NCBI GenBank assembly: GCA_025408425.1 | Contig: JANXYX010000027.1 | Span: 1 to 64,000, forward strand | Source: Granulicella sp. | GTDB lineage: Bacteria > Acidobacteriota > Terriglobia > Terriglobales > Acidobacteriaceae | Length of the DNA stretch: 64,000 nucleotides | Direction of reading: 5' to 3' | In this document: positions 26,098-34,634 of the stretch, piece by piece | Numbering within the stretch: the stretch's first letter is position 1 | How the letters are laid out: each line of letters begins with the position of its first letter | Translations under genes and position numbers: made by a program | The notes under the pieces: generated by a model | The model's input: the letters and a program-made list of their open reading frames with translations, nothing else | Databases searched by the model: none | Told to the model about the DNA's origin: nothing

Positions 26098-28602
26098 TTA
26101 GTCGCGGACTTGAGCGAGTAGACGCTTCCAGTTTTTTTGGTTGCGGCGGTAGGATTTTTTGAGGTCTTCGAGGATGCGTTCGAAGTCGCTGTGGCCCCCC
26201 AGCTTGCGCCATGCGGGGTTGATCGAGAACCAGGGGTAGTTCTCGTTGCCCAGGTAGATGGCGCGGCGCAGCCAGTGGAGGGCTTCAGACTCGTCGCCTT
26301 CGAGGGCGAAGTAGGTGGCGAGGCGATAGGCCATCTCGCTGTCGGCTTCGGCGGCGGAGAGGGTTTCGTCGACGATGAAGGTGGCGGCTTTGGCGCGTTC
26401 TCCTAGCTGGACGTAGCAGAGAGCGATGGTGGGGTAGACGATACGAAGGGAGTTCTCGTCGCGGATGACGTTCTCGAGGGTCTCGATGGCTCGTGCGAGG
26501 TCTCCGGTTCGCATCTGCTGGTAGCCGAGGGAGATGCGTAGGAGGGGCTGTTTGGGCTCCAGGGTGAGGCCTTTTTCGATCTCGTCGGCGGCGAGCTCCA
26601 TCTGGTTTTGATACTGGTAGACGCGGGCGCGGTGGTTGTAGATGACGGCGGCGTTGGAGGGGTTCATGCGCAGCGAGGTGTTGAACTGGTCGAGTGCGTC
26701 CTCGTACATGCCGTCGGCGCGGAGGGTAATACCGGCGACGAGGTGGACGTTCCAGTCGTTGCCTGCGGTCTGGAGGAGGTGCTCGATGCCGTGGCGGGCA
26801 GACTCTTTTTCGCCGCGGGAGAGGAGCATGTAGACGCGGTAGAGGTTGGCCTCGACTGAGCCGGGATCGAGTTGGAGAGCTTTATCGAATGCCCGACGGG
26901 CTTCGAGGACGTGCATCTGACCACCGAGGCCGTGGCGGGCGTACTGGAGGTGGGTGATGCCGAGGCCGGACCAGCCGGGGGCGTAGTCCTGATCCTGCTT
27001 GATGACGGAGTCGAAGAGTTCGCGGGCGCGGTCGAGGTCTTCGCGACTGCCGGTGCGGGACATGAAAGAAGAGAGGACGGCGCGGGCCTGGAGGTACTCC
27101 TCTGAGACGTCGGCTGCGAGGGAGGTGGCGGCGGTAGAGGTTGCGCGAGTGGTGTCGTTGGGGTTCTGGAGGTCGCCGAAGCCCTGAAGGGTGCTGAAGA
27201 CTTCGTTGCAGATCTCGGACTGGACGGAGACGAGGTCGAACGATGCGACGTTGATGGAACCTCCGGTGCGGACGCTCTGGCTGGGGACGTCGAGGAGCTG
27301 CCAGTTGAGGTCGAAACCTTTGTCGGAACGGAGGAAGTTGCCAGCGAGGACGAAGTGGACGAGGAGTTTTTTGCCTATGCTGAGCGGATCGAGCTGCTGG
27401 GTGGAGACGGCCATCAGAGCACTGGAAGGACGAACGACCAGAGACGGCATGCGGGCAAGCCGGGCGGCGATAGCGTCTGCGAGGGCGTAGCCGTAGAGCG
27501 GGGCTACGTCGGCGGGGCCAAAGTTGACGAAGGGGAGGACGACGATGCTGTTCTGTTTGCCGACTGCGGAGTTGCCGGACTCGCGGAAACGCTCCGCAAG
27601 CATGGAGAGGATGCCGGTGGTGCGCTTCTCTTCTTCGGGGGTATCGAGGGGCAGGCGGCCTTGCGAGGGCAGAAGTGCGATGGAGTCTCCGGGCATTCCT
27701 ACGCGATCGAGTTGCATGGCCATCATGATGGTCTTGAGAGCTTCGCGGACGTCGGCGGCGGAGGCGAAGCGGGCGGAAGGCTGCTTCTCCAGGCATTGCA
27801 GGATGACGGACTCCAACTCGACGGGCAAGTTGGGGGCGATTTCGCGGATGGAGGGAGGATCGGCGTACTGGGTGGCGCGGATGGTCTGGAACTCCGGTGC
27901 GTCGGGACGATGGAAGGGATGTCTGCCAGTGGCGAGCTCGTAGAGGATAAGGCCGAGAGCGAAGATGTCTGACTGGACGCTGGACTGGCCGGTGACGAAC
28001 TGCTCCGGCGCCATATAGGCGATGGTGCCGCCGCGTGCGGTGTAGGTGGCATCGGGGCCGAGGGGAGCGCGTTTGTTGGCCGGGCCGGAAGGATCGAACT
28101 CTGCCTGATCCAGGTTGATGCGGCGAGCGAGGCCGAAGTCGAGGATTTTAATGAGGCCGCCGTCGGTGAGCATGACGTTGGCGGGTTTGAGGTCGCGATG
28201 GAAGATTCCGAGCGAGTGAGCGGCGGCGAGACCGTCTGAGATCTGGATACCGGCAGAGAGGATGAGCTGGAGGCTGGATGGCCCCTGGGAGATGATCTTG
28301 TCGAGAGGCTTGCCGGGAATGTACTGCATGACGATATAGGCTTCGTCGACGCCGCCCTCCTCGGAGGCGAACTCGCCTACTTCGTAGATGGCGCAGACGT
28401 TGGGATGATCGATGGCAGAGGCGAGGCGGGCTTCACGGAGTTGGGTGGTGCGCATCTGCTCGATGGTGAGGGCACCGCGCTTGAGGAGCTTGAGGACTAC
28501 GGGGCGCTGCAGAAGAGTATCGGTGGCGAGGAACACAACGCCGCTGCCACCCGCACCTATCTTGCGAATGAACTCGTAGTGCTCGATTGTCCTGCGCTTC
28601 AT
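26098..28602 (-). CDS. Serine/threonine protein kinase with TolB-like and TPR regions
   Basis: An 834-residue protein. The kinase domain spans residues 9-275: P-loop GAGGSGVV (16-23), VVLKLLKRG with the ATP lysine, HRDLKPANVML catalytic loop, ILDFGLA, and the APEQ activation end. The central SIVVLPFVNFGPADVAPLYGYALADAIAARLARMPSLVV is the TolB/FlgO-like module often joined to TPR sensors. The C-terminal 300 residues are TPRs (YAPGWSGLGITHLQYARHG; AAVIYNHRARVYQYQNQMELAADEIEKGL). No transmembrane helix is seen, unlike most bacterial PknB-type kinases, so it should be cytosolic. Targets are unknown. Confidence 0.92.
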   Translation of the reverse strand: MKRRTIEHYEFIRKIGAGGSGVVFLATDTLLQRPVVLKLLKRGALTIEQMRTTQLREARLASAIDHPNVCAIYEVGEFASEEGGVDEAYIVMQYIPGKPLDKIISQGPSSLQLILSAGIQISDGLAAAHSLGIFHRDLKPANVMLTDGGLIKILDFGLARRINLDQAEFDPSGPANKRAPLGPDATYTARGGTIAYMAPEQFVTGQSSVQSDIFALGLILYELATGRHPFHRPDAPEFQTIRATQYADPPSIREIAPNLPVELESVILQCLEKQPSARFASAADVREALKTIMMAMQLDRVGMPGDSIALLPSQGRLPLDTPEEEKRTTGILSMLAERFRESGNSAVGKQNSIVVLPFVNFGPADVAPLYGYALADAIAARLARMPSLVVRPSSALMAVSTQQLDPLSIGKKLLVHFVLAGNFLRSDKGFDLNWQLLDVPSQSVRTGGSINVASFDLVSVQSEICNEVFSTLQGFGDLQNPNDTTRATSTAATSLAADVSEEYLQARAVLSSFMSRTGSREDLDRARELFDSVIKQDQDYAPGWSGLGITHLQYARHGLGGQMHVLEARRAFDKALQLDPGSVEANLYRVYMLLSRGEKESARHGIEHLLQTAGNDWNVHLVAGITLRADGMYEDALDQFNTSLRMNPSNAAVIYNHRARVYQYQNQMELAADEIEKGLTLEPKQPLLRISLGYQQMRTGDLARAIETLENVIRDENSLRIVYPTIALCYVQLGERAKAATFIVDETLSAAEADSEMAYRLATYFALEGDESEALHWLRRAIYLGNENYPWFSINPAWRKLGGHSDFERILEDLKKSYRRNQKNWKRLLAQVRD

Positions 28603-28684
28603 GCTTCATTATTGCAGGGGCTGGGGTTGTGGATGTTGCAGAAGAGTTATTTATGGGGGAGATGGGAATAGTGGATCTGCATGG

Positions 28685-28939
28685 TTAGTGGCGTGGGCGG
28701 TCGCCCTTTTCCCAGGGGCGGGGGTTGACGGGATCGTCCTGCCATTTTTGGCGTTTGCCGATGAGGTACATGATGAGGCCGAAGATGAACATGAGGAGTC
28801 CCCAGGTGAGATTGAGGTTGATGCCCATGGACTTCTGATAGATGTCGGCGGCGTTGCGGGTGACGATGCCGTAGATGGACATGATTCCGCCGATGATGAG
28901 GAAGATGAGGCCGAGGGGGATGCGGATGTCTAGTCCCAT
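28685..28939 (-). CDS. Small two-helix membrane protein
   Basis: 84 residues from ATG 28939, preceded by AAGGAG at six bases. Two hydrophobic helices (IPLGLIFLIIGGIMSIYGIV and LTWGLLMFIFGLIMYLIG) are joined by a short polar loop and followed by a charged tail (KRQKWQDDPVNPRPWEKGDRPRH). The function is unknown. The track ORF starting at 29032 runs through repeat A2 and is not preferred. Confidence 0.75.
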   Translation of the reverse strand: MGLDIRIPLGLIFLIIGGIMSIYGIVTRNAADIYQKSMGINLNLTWGLLMFIFGLIMYLIGKRQKWQDDPVNPRPWEKGDRPRH

Positions 28940-28971
28940 GTGGGGCTCCTTGGGGTGCGGCAACGGCGGCG

Positions 28972-29000
28972 ATGGTCCTTCGCTGCGCGAAGGATGACGA
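28972..29000. repeat. Dispersed repeat family A, copy A2
   Basis: TCCTTCGCTGCGCGAAGGA forms a perfect 8-bp stem with a 3-base loop. Compared with A1 the stem differs at a base that restores Watson-Crick pairing, which supports a folded form. Confidence 0.8.
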
Positions 29001-29111
29001 GTAAAAACAGACAACGGCAAAGGCAAAAGCAAAGGCGATATATTTTCGTTTCGGCTTCGCCTGCACTCATGCCTTCGGCAGATTGGAAGGGGATTTGCGG
29101 CGAGGCTTAAT

Positions 29112-29131
29112 GTCCAGGCTAAAGCCTGGAC
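29112..29131. repeat. Short perfect hairpin in the intergenic region
   Basis: GTCCAGGCT-aa-AGCCTGGAC, a 9-bp stem with a 2-base loop, about 90 bases past the symporter stop on the minus strand. It could act as a terminator but lacks a T-tract. Confidence 0.5.
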
Positions 29132-29137
29132 CTATCT

Positions 29138-29192
29138 CAAGAGCAAGTGCAACGGCAAGTTCAACAGCAAGTGCAACAACAACGGCAACGGC
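29138..29192. repeat. Degenerate CAA-rich tandem repeat
   Basis: Imperfect repetition of CAAGTGCAACGGCAAGTTCA-like units made of CAAC, CAAG and GGCA words. A shorter similar tract (CAACGGCAAAGGCAAAAGC) lies at about 29012-29036, just after repeat A2. Confidence 0.6.
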
Positions 29193-29201
29193 ATTGGCCT
29201 T

Positions 29202-31001
29202 CTAGGCGAAGACGAGGTTGAGGGCTATGAGCATGGCCAGGACTGCGAGGGCCAGGGTTACGGGCTTCTGGTACCAGCTCAGGTGATGCTCAACGGGTTT
29301 GGGTGTTAAGGAGTAGACGAGGCCGACGAGTTCTGACTCGGGTCGCGGAGTCGTGACGAGGCTGATGATGATGGTGACGACGAGGTTGGTGGAGAATGCG
29401 AAGATGGCGGTCCAAAAGTTTTGCGCCATGTCGCTGGGATAGTGATGGACGATGGTGATCCAGCCGCCGTGGATGCCGGCAGCCGCGTCGCCGGGGATGG
29501 TGAGGCCGTGGTGGGCGAGGGCGGCGAGGGTGCCGGAGATGAGGCCGGTGAAGGCTCCGTGGCCGGTAGTGCGCTTCCAGAACATGCCAAGGAGGAAGGT
29601 GGCGAAGAGTGGGGCGTTGACGATGGAGAAGACGAGTTGGAGCGCGTCCATGATGTTGTTGAAGTTGGTGACGGCGTAGGCAGCGCCTACCGATAGCAGG
29701 ATGCCGCCTATCGTGGCCATTCGTCCCATCCAGAGATAGTGCTCGTCGGTGCCGCGCTTGTTGATGTAGGACTGGTAGATGTCGTAGGTCCAGACGGTGT
29801 TGAAGGCGGTGACGTTGCCCGCCATTCCGGACATGAAGCTGGCGAGCAAGGCGGTGAGGCCGAGGCCGAGGATTCCGGTGGGAAAGAAGTGCAGGAGCAT
29901 GACGGGGATGGCGAGGTCGTAGTTGTAGACGGGGTTGCCCTTGCCGTCGAGGACGGGTTGGCCGTTGAGGGGATCGGTCTTGAGAGGGATGATGCCGTGG
30001 GGATGCTGCTCACTGAGGGGTAGAGCCGCGTATTGAGCGGCGGTGAGGGTGACGGCGGGCGTCTTCGGCATCATGTGGCTGGTGACGCTGACGGCGATGA
30101 GGCCGGGCAGAATGACCAGGAAGGGGAAGAACATCTTTGGGATAGCGGCGATGAGGGGAACGCGGCGGGCGGAGATCTCGGAGTCTGCGGCCATAGCGCG
30201 CTGGATGACGAGGAAGTCCGTGCACCAGTAGCCGAAGGAGAGTACGAAGCCGAGGCCCATGGCGAGACCGACCCATTCGACGCCGAGGGTGTTGGTGGAG
30301 GCGTGGGCCATGCCGCGCCAGGAGTGGGTCATGGTGGAGGGGAGAGTCTGCTTGATTCCCTGCCATCCGCCTACGTTGCGGAGACCGATCCAAACGAGAG
30401 GTGCGAAGCCGGCGACGATGAGGAAGAACTGGAGGACTTCGTTGTAGATGGCGCTGGTGAGGCCGCCAAGGAAGATGTACCCGAGGACGATGAGCGCGGA
30501 GAGGATGATGGAGACGTGGAAGATCCAACTCTCGGGCATGAGGCCGTGGAAGAGTCCGAGGGTCTGGATGAGGAGCGCCATGGCGTACATGGAGATGCCG
30601 GAAGAGAGCACGGTCATGATGGCGAAGGAGAAAGCGTTGACCGCGCGGGTCTTCTCGTCGAAGCGGAGACGGAGGAACTCAGGGACGGAACGCGCTTTGG
30701 AGCCGTAGTAGAAGGGCATCATAAAGATGCCGACGAAGACCATAGCAGGGATGGCACCGATCCAGTAGAACTGGCTGGTGATGATGCCGTACTTTGCTCC
30801 GGAGGCTCCCATGCCGATGACTTCCTGGGCTCCGAGGTTGGCAGAGATAAAGGCGAGACCGCAGACCCAGGCCGGAATGGAGCGTCCGGCGAGGAAGAAG
30901 TCGTTGCTGGTGCGCATATACCGCTTAAGGGCGAAGCCTATGCCCAGAACAAAGACGAAGTAGACCAGCATGATAAGCCAGTCAATGATTGACAGATTCA
31001 C
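29202..31001 (-). CDS. Sodium/solute symporter (SSS family, sugar-type)
   Basis: A 599-residue polytopic protein with about 13-14 membrane helices. The N-terminus (IDWLIMLVYFVFVLGIGFALKRYMRTSNDFFLAGRSIPAWVCGLAFISANLGAQEVIGMGASGAKYGI) is the SSS/SGLT pattern with the F-L-A-G-R motif. YIFLGGLTSAIYNEVLQFFLIVAG and FMSGMAGNVTAFNTVWTYDIYQSYI match the SglT-type members. It would import a sugar or related solute with sodium; the substrate cannot be read. The start is GTG with AAGGG five bases upstream. Confidence 0.9.
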   Translation of the reverse strand: MNLSIIDWLIMLVYFVFVLGIGFALKRYMRTSNDFFLAGRSIPAWVCGLAFISANLGAQEVIGMGASGAKYGIITSQFYWIGAIPAMVFVGIFMMPFYYGSKARSVPEFLRLRFDEKTRAVNAFSFAIMTVLSSGISMYAMALLIQTLGLFHGLMPESWIFHVSIILSALIVLGYIFLGGLTSAIYNEVLQFFLIVAGFAPLVWIGLRNVGGWQGIKQTLPSTMTHSWRGMAHASTNTLGVEWVGLAMGLGFVLSFGYWCTDFLVIQRAMAADSEISARRVPLIAAIPKMFFPFLVILPGLIAVSVTSHMMPKTPAVTLTAAQYAALPLSEQHPHGIIPLKTDPLNGQPVLDGKGNPVYNYDLAIPVMLLHFFPTGILGLGLTALLASFMSGMAGNVTAFNTVWTYDIYQSYINKRGTDEHYLWMGRMATIGGILLSVGAAYAVTNFNNIMDALQLVFSIVNAPLFATFLLGMFWKRTTGHGAFTGLISGTLAALAHHGLTIPGDAAAGIHGGWITIVHHYPSDMAQNFWTAIFAFSTNLVVTIIISLVTTPRPESELVGLVYSLTPKPVEHHLSWYQKPVTLALAVLAMLIALNLVFA

Positions 31002-31334
31002 GGTAACCCTTAGTTGCTAATGATGGCTAAATACAGTGCTGCGGGCGAGTGTAAACGGTTTCGCGAGAAGAGTCTACCAAGAAGCGAACGGCGGAGCTGT
31101 AACGCGGTTGGAGGGCGATGATGCAGTCATGTATCGGAACGCAGGCCAGATAGTTGGCACAAGGGTATTGTGTACTGCGCTGCTACGGAAGCAAAAGAAA
31201 AAAAGTATTCGATACATCGTGCGGAGCAATACGAGGCATCATAGTCGTCAGACCATTTCGCGTCCGTCGTTCTGATTTGCAGGCACGACGGGCGCATTGC
31301 CTTATCGAAGTTGCCTTGGAGCAGCCTGAAGCAA
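31002..31334. other. Intergenic region between symporter and response regulator (divergent)
   Basis: The track ORFs here (31036, 31154) look random. No repeat or hairpin of note was found. It should contain divergent promoters. Confidence 0.4.
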
Positions 31335-31706
31335 ATGACACAAGCCGTACTTTTGATAGACGATAACGCCGTGCAGGCGGCGACCCGGCAGACGATATTG
31401 AAGCGTGCCGGATATTTTGTGATTGCTGCGCTGAATCCGCGGCGAGCGCTGGAGCAGTTTCAGAACGGCGACTTCCCTGCCGACATTCGATTGGTGATCA
31501 CGGACCATTTGATGCCAGAGATGAACGGAGCTGCCTTCGTCCGCGAGTTGCGAGCGACGCATCCAGCGATGCCGGTGCTGGTGATCAGCGGGTTGGAAGA
31601 GGCTGAGGCGGAGTACGAGGGGATGGATGTTCTTTTCCGGCTGAAACCTCTGCTACCTGACCATCTCATTGCAACTGTGCATAGCCTGCTCCCAGACTGC
31701 GTTTGA
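31335..31706 (+). CDS. Single-domain response regulator
   Basis: A 123-residue receiver domain from ATG 31335. VLLIDDNAVQ gives the acidic pair. LVITDHLMPEMNGAAFVREL holds the phospho-acceptor aspartate. VLVISG carries the T/S position. LFRLKPL has the conserved lysine-proline. There is no output domain. No histidine kinase is adjacent, so the partner is elsewhere. The last 69 bases before the ccmF start are non-coding. Confidence 0.88.
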   Translation: MTQAVLLIDDNAVQAATRQTILKRAGYFVIAALNPRRALEQFQNGDFPADIRLVITDHLMPEMNGAAFVRELRATHPAMPVLVISGLEEAEAEYEGMDVLFRLKPLLPDHLIATVHSLLPDCV

Positions 31707-31775
31707 AATACACGCATAACGTGCGGTAAGCGGAGGCTTATTGCTGTTTGAGCACCCATCCTGAGAGAATGATGC

Positions 31776-33845
31776 ATGCAACAGCATCCAATGCCGGAGT
31801 TTGGCAGTTTCACATTACTTCTGGCTCTAATTCTTTGTGTCTATACGTTGGTGGTGGGCGGTATAGCGCTGTGGCGGTCCAGAGGAAACGCGAATGACAG
31901 TACAGCAGGGCGACTCGGCGAGACTGCCAGGCGCGCTGGGATCAGCAGCTTTATTGCAATGAGCTGTGCGGCGTTTGCCTTGGTCTGGGCTTCGTTTACG
32001 AACGATTATTCGGTTTCGTACATCCTTCACCATACGAATCGGGCGCTGCCGAGTGCTTACAAGTTTTCTGCGCTGTGGAGCGGGCAGGAGGGGTCGCTGC
32101 TGCTGTGGGCGTGGCTACTGGCTGCCTACGGGTTTGTGCTGCGGATCCGTCACCGGGTGGATGTTCGGTTAACGGCGTTTGCGTCGGTCATTCTGGCTGG
32201 GATCCAGGTGTTCTTTCTGCTGCTGCTGAACTTTGCGGCGCCGCCGTTTGCGATTCAGCCGGGACCGATGGCGACGGATGGGTTCGGGTTGAATCCGCTG
32301 CTGCAGTATCCGGAGATGGTGATCCATCCTCCGATGTTGTACCTGGGGTATGTTGGGTTCTCAGTGCCGTTTGCGTTTGCGCTGGGCGCGCTGATGATGC
32401 GGTATCCGGGGGAGAAGTGGATCCATATTACGCGGCGCTGGACGATGGTGACGTGGCTATTTCTGACGTGTGGAATTTTTCTGGGGGCTCACTGGGCTTA
32501 TAGCGTATTGGGCTGGGGCGGCTACTGGGGATGGGACCCGGTGGAGAATGCGAGCCTGATGCCATGGCTGACTGGGACGGCTTTTCTGCACTCGGTGATG
32601 ATGCAGGAGAAGCGCGGGATGATGAAGAGCTGGAATGTGTGGCTGATCTTCTCAACATTTCTGCTGACGATTCTAGGGACTCTGTTGACGCGGTCGGGCA
32701 TTGTGAGTTCGGTGCATGCGTTTGCACAGAGTTCGATTGGCGAATGGTTTTATGGGTTCATCCTGATTGTGTTTGCCGTGTGCCTGTTTACGTTCTTTAA
32801 ACAGAAGGACCACCTGAAGAGCGAGAACAAGCTGGAGTCGCTGGTTAGCCGCGAGTCGAGTTTTCTGTTCAACAACCTGGTGCTGTTGGCAGCCTGCTTT
32901 ACTGTGCTTTGGGGAACGCTGTTCCCGGTGTTGAGCGAGTATGTGCAGGGCTCGAAGGTGACGGTGGGTGCGCCGTTTTATAACCGCGTGAATCTGCCGA
33001 TTGGGCTGTTTCTGCTATTTCTGACGGGGATTGGGCCGTTGCTGGCGTGGCGTTCTACTTCGCTGCGGTCGATGCGCCGGAACTTCATTCTGCCGGGAGT
33101 TGCGGTGGGAGTGACGCTGGTGGGGCTGATGGCTTCTGGCGTGGATCGCCCGTGGACCGAAGGCGACAACATGCAGGCGTCGCTGTTTTCTCTGATTGCC
33201 TTCTCACTGGGTGCGGGAGTAATTACGACGATCGTGTCAGAGTTTCTGCGTGGTGCAGGCGTGGTGCGGACGCAGACGGGCAAGAATCTGGCTGCTTCGA
33301 CGCTGTTGCTGGTGCGGCGGAATACGCGACGGTATGGCGGGTATATCGTCCATTTCGGCATTGTCGTGATGTTTGTGGGGATCGCCGGTGGAGCGTTCAA
33401 CCAGTCGCACGAGCAGGAGATGGGTTTTGGCGACGAGATGAAGATGGGGCCGTTCCGTCTGGTTTGCCAGAGCTTTACACAGGACAGCAATCCGAACTTC
33501 GAGACGGAGTACGCGCTGCTGGATGTGTACAAGGGCGGTAAGAAGATTACGCAGTTGGCACCGGAGAAGCGGTTTTATATAGCGAGTCAGCAGTCGTCTA
33601 CAGTGGTGGCGAACCACTCTACGCTGGCGAATGATTTGTATGTGATTTATGAGGGCAAGAATCCGGATACAGAGAAGCCGATTATCAAGGTGTTCTTGAA
33701 TCCGCTGATGAACTGGATCTGGATTGGCGTTCTGATTGTAGTGTTTGGGACGTTTGTTGCACTGGTGCCGAATCTGACGCGGACCGTGGCGAAGGCACCG
33801 GTTGAGTTGGACGCACCGATTGATGCCGAGGTGCACCATGCTTAA
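31776..33845 (+). CDS. ccmF: Cytochrome c-type biogenesis protein CcmF
   Basis: A 689-residue membrane protein. The heme-handling WWD region is WGGYWGWDPVENASLMPWLTGTAFLHSVMMQEKRGMMKSWN, and the N-terminal third holds SYILHHTNRALPSAYKFSALWSGQEGSLLLWAW, both diagnostic for CcmF. VHFGIVVMFVGIAGGAFNQ near the C-terminus is also typical. CcmF with CcmH attaches heme to apocytochrome c in the periplasm. The start is ATG 31776; an ATG five codons later is equally possible. The next gene overlaps its end by eight bases. Confidence 0.95.
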   Translation: MQQHPMPEFGSFTLLLALILCVYTLVVGGIALWRSRGNANDSTAGRLGETARRAGISSFIAMSCAAFALVWASFTNDYSVSYILHHTNRALPSAYKFSALWSGQEGSLLLWAWLLAAYGFVLRIRHRVDVRLTAFASVILAGIQVFFLLLLNFAAPPFAIQPGPMATDGFGLNPLLQYPEMVIHPPMLYLGYVGFSVPFAFALGALMMRYPGEKWIHITRRWTMVTWLFLTCGIFLGAHWAYSVLGWGGYWGWDPVENASLMPWLTGTAFLHSVMMQEKRGMMKSWNVWLIFSTFLLTILGTLLTRSGIVSSVHAFAQSSIGEWFYGFILIVFAVCLFTFFKQKDHLKSENKLESLVSRESSFLFNNLVLLAACFTVLWGTLFPVLSEYVQGSKVTVGAPFYNRVNLPIGLFLLFLTGIGPLLAWRSTSLRSMRRNFILPGVAVGVTLVGLMASGVDRPWTEGDNMQASLFSLIAFSLGAGVITTIVSEFLRGAGVVRTQTGKNLAASTLLLVRRNTRRYGGYIVHFGIVVMFVGIAGGAFNQSHEQEMGFGDEMKMGPFRLVCQSFTQDSNPNFETEYALLDVYKGGKKITQLAPEKRFYIASQQSSTVVANHSTLANDLYVIYEGKNPDTEKPIIKVFLNPLMNWIWIGVLIVVFGTFVALVPNLTRTVAKAPVELDAPIDAEVHHA

Positions 33846-34305
33846 GCGCTGGATGCAGGCCGGATTTGTTTGCCTTCTGGCGGTGGTGATGCTGGGAGCG
33901 AACGACAGTGAATCGCGCTTTAACAGAATTGGCCACCAGATGATGTGCGCGTGCGGGTGTGCGCAGGTATTGCTGGATTGCAACCATGTGGGCTGCCCGG
34001 ATTCTGCCCGGATGATTGTCGAGTTGCGGACGCAGATGGCCGGTGGCGGAACTGACACTTCGATTCTGAATTGGTTTGCGGCGAAGTACGGAGCGACGAT
34101 TCTGGCTGCGCCGATACGGGGCGGGTTCGATCGTGTGGCTTGGATTACTCCGTTGGCGGTGTTTTTTCTGGCTACGGTGGGGACTGGATTCCTGATACGG
34201 GTGTGGAAGCTGCGCTCGGTACAGAGTCATGTGGGAGATGGTGCGGTGCATGATGCCGGGCTAGATGCGGTGCGGGATCGCATACGCAGGGAGACAGAAT
34301 ACTGA
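33838..34305 (+). CDS. ccmH: Cytochrome c-type biogenesis protein CcmH
   Basis: A 155-residue protein from the ATG overlapping the ccmF end (track start is 12 codons earlier). A signal segment (AGFVCLLAVVMLGA) is followed by HQMMCACGCAQVLLDCNHVGCPDSARMIVELRTQM, then a membrane helix (AWITPLAVFFLATVGTGFLI). It corresponds to the CcmH/CycL domain that reduces apocytochrome c, but the usual L-R-C-x-x-C is replaced by M-C-A-C-G-C, with two further cysteines downstream. The stop overlaps the next start (TGATG). Confidence 0.87.
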   Translation: MLKRWMQAGFVCLLAVVMLGANDSESRFNRIGHQMMCACGCAQVLLDCNHVGCPDSARMIVELRTQMAGGGTDTSILNWFAAKYGATILAAPIRGGFDRVAWITPLAVFFLATVGTGFLIRVWKLRSVQSHVGDGAVHDAGLDAVRDRIRRETEY

Positions 34306-34598
34306 TGAGCTTACTGGCCGCTTCCGTACTGACAATTGCGCTGTTTGCGTTTATCTTCTGGCCGGAACGGAATCCGTTTTTCCAGGCAGACAAGACGCGT
34401 CTGGACTATCTGCGTGAACGCAAAGATGTTATCTACGAGAACCTGCGGGACTTGAATTTTGAGTACCAGGCGGGCAAGTATCCGGAACAGGACTATGCTG
34501 ACCAGCGAGCTGGGCTGGAAGATGAGGCCGCTAAGGTGATCGCAGAGATGGATGCTTTGACGGCACGCGGCGAAGTTGGCAGGCGAATGAAGGCTTAG
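34305..34598 (+). CDS. CcmI-like small membrane protein
   Basis: A 97-residue protein with one N-terminal membrane helix (AASVLTIALFAFIFWPERNPF) and a charged helical domain (RLDYLRERKDVIYENLRDLNFEYQAGKYPEQDYADQRAGLEDEAAKVIAEMDAL). The helix-plus-L-x-x-E-Y-x-x-G-K-x-x-x-x-D-Y pattern resembles the membrane part of CcmI, which helps the CcmFH heme ligase. The start overlaps the ccmH stop by one base, showing tight coupling. Confidence 0.75.
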   Translation: MSLLAASVLTIALFAFIFWPERNPFFQADKTRLDYLRERKDVIYENLRDLNFEYQAGKYPEQDYADQRAGLEDEAAKVIAEMDALTARGEVGRRMKA

Positions 34599-34634
34599 GC
34601 AGCGGTTCAGGCGAAGTTTGACGTAAACTTAGAC

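Noticed and set aside
30033-30992. Plus-strand ORF of 319 residues
   Set aside because: It is the antisense shadow of the symporter; its composition (Glu/Gly/Asp-rich) is typical of high-GC reverse frames.
33237-34058. Minus-strand ORF of 273 residues over ccmF/ccmH
   Set aside because: Antisense shadow: His/Arg/Pro-rich, no start signal, crosses two well-supported genes.
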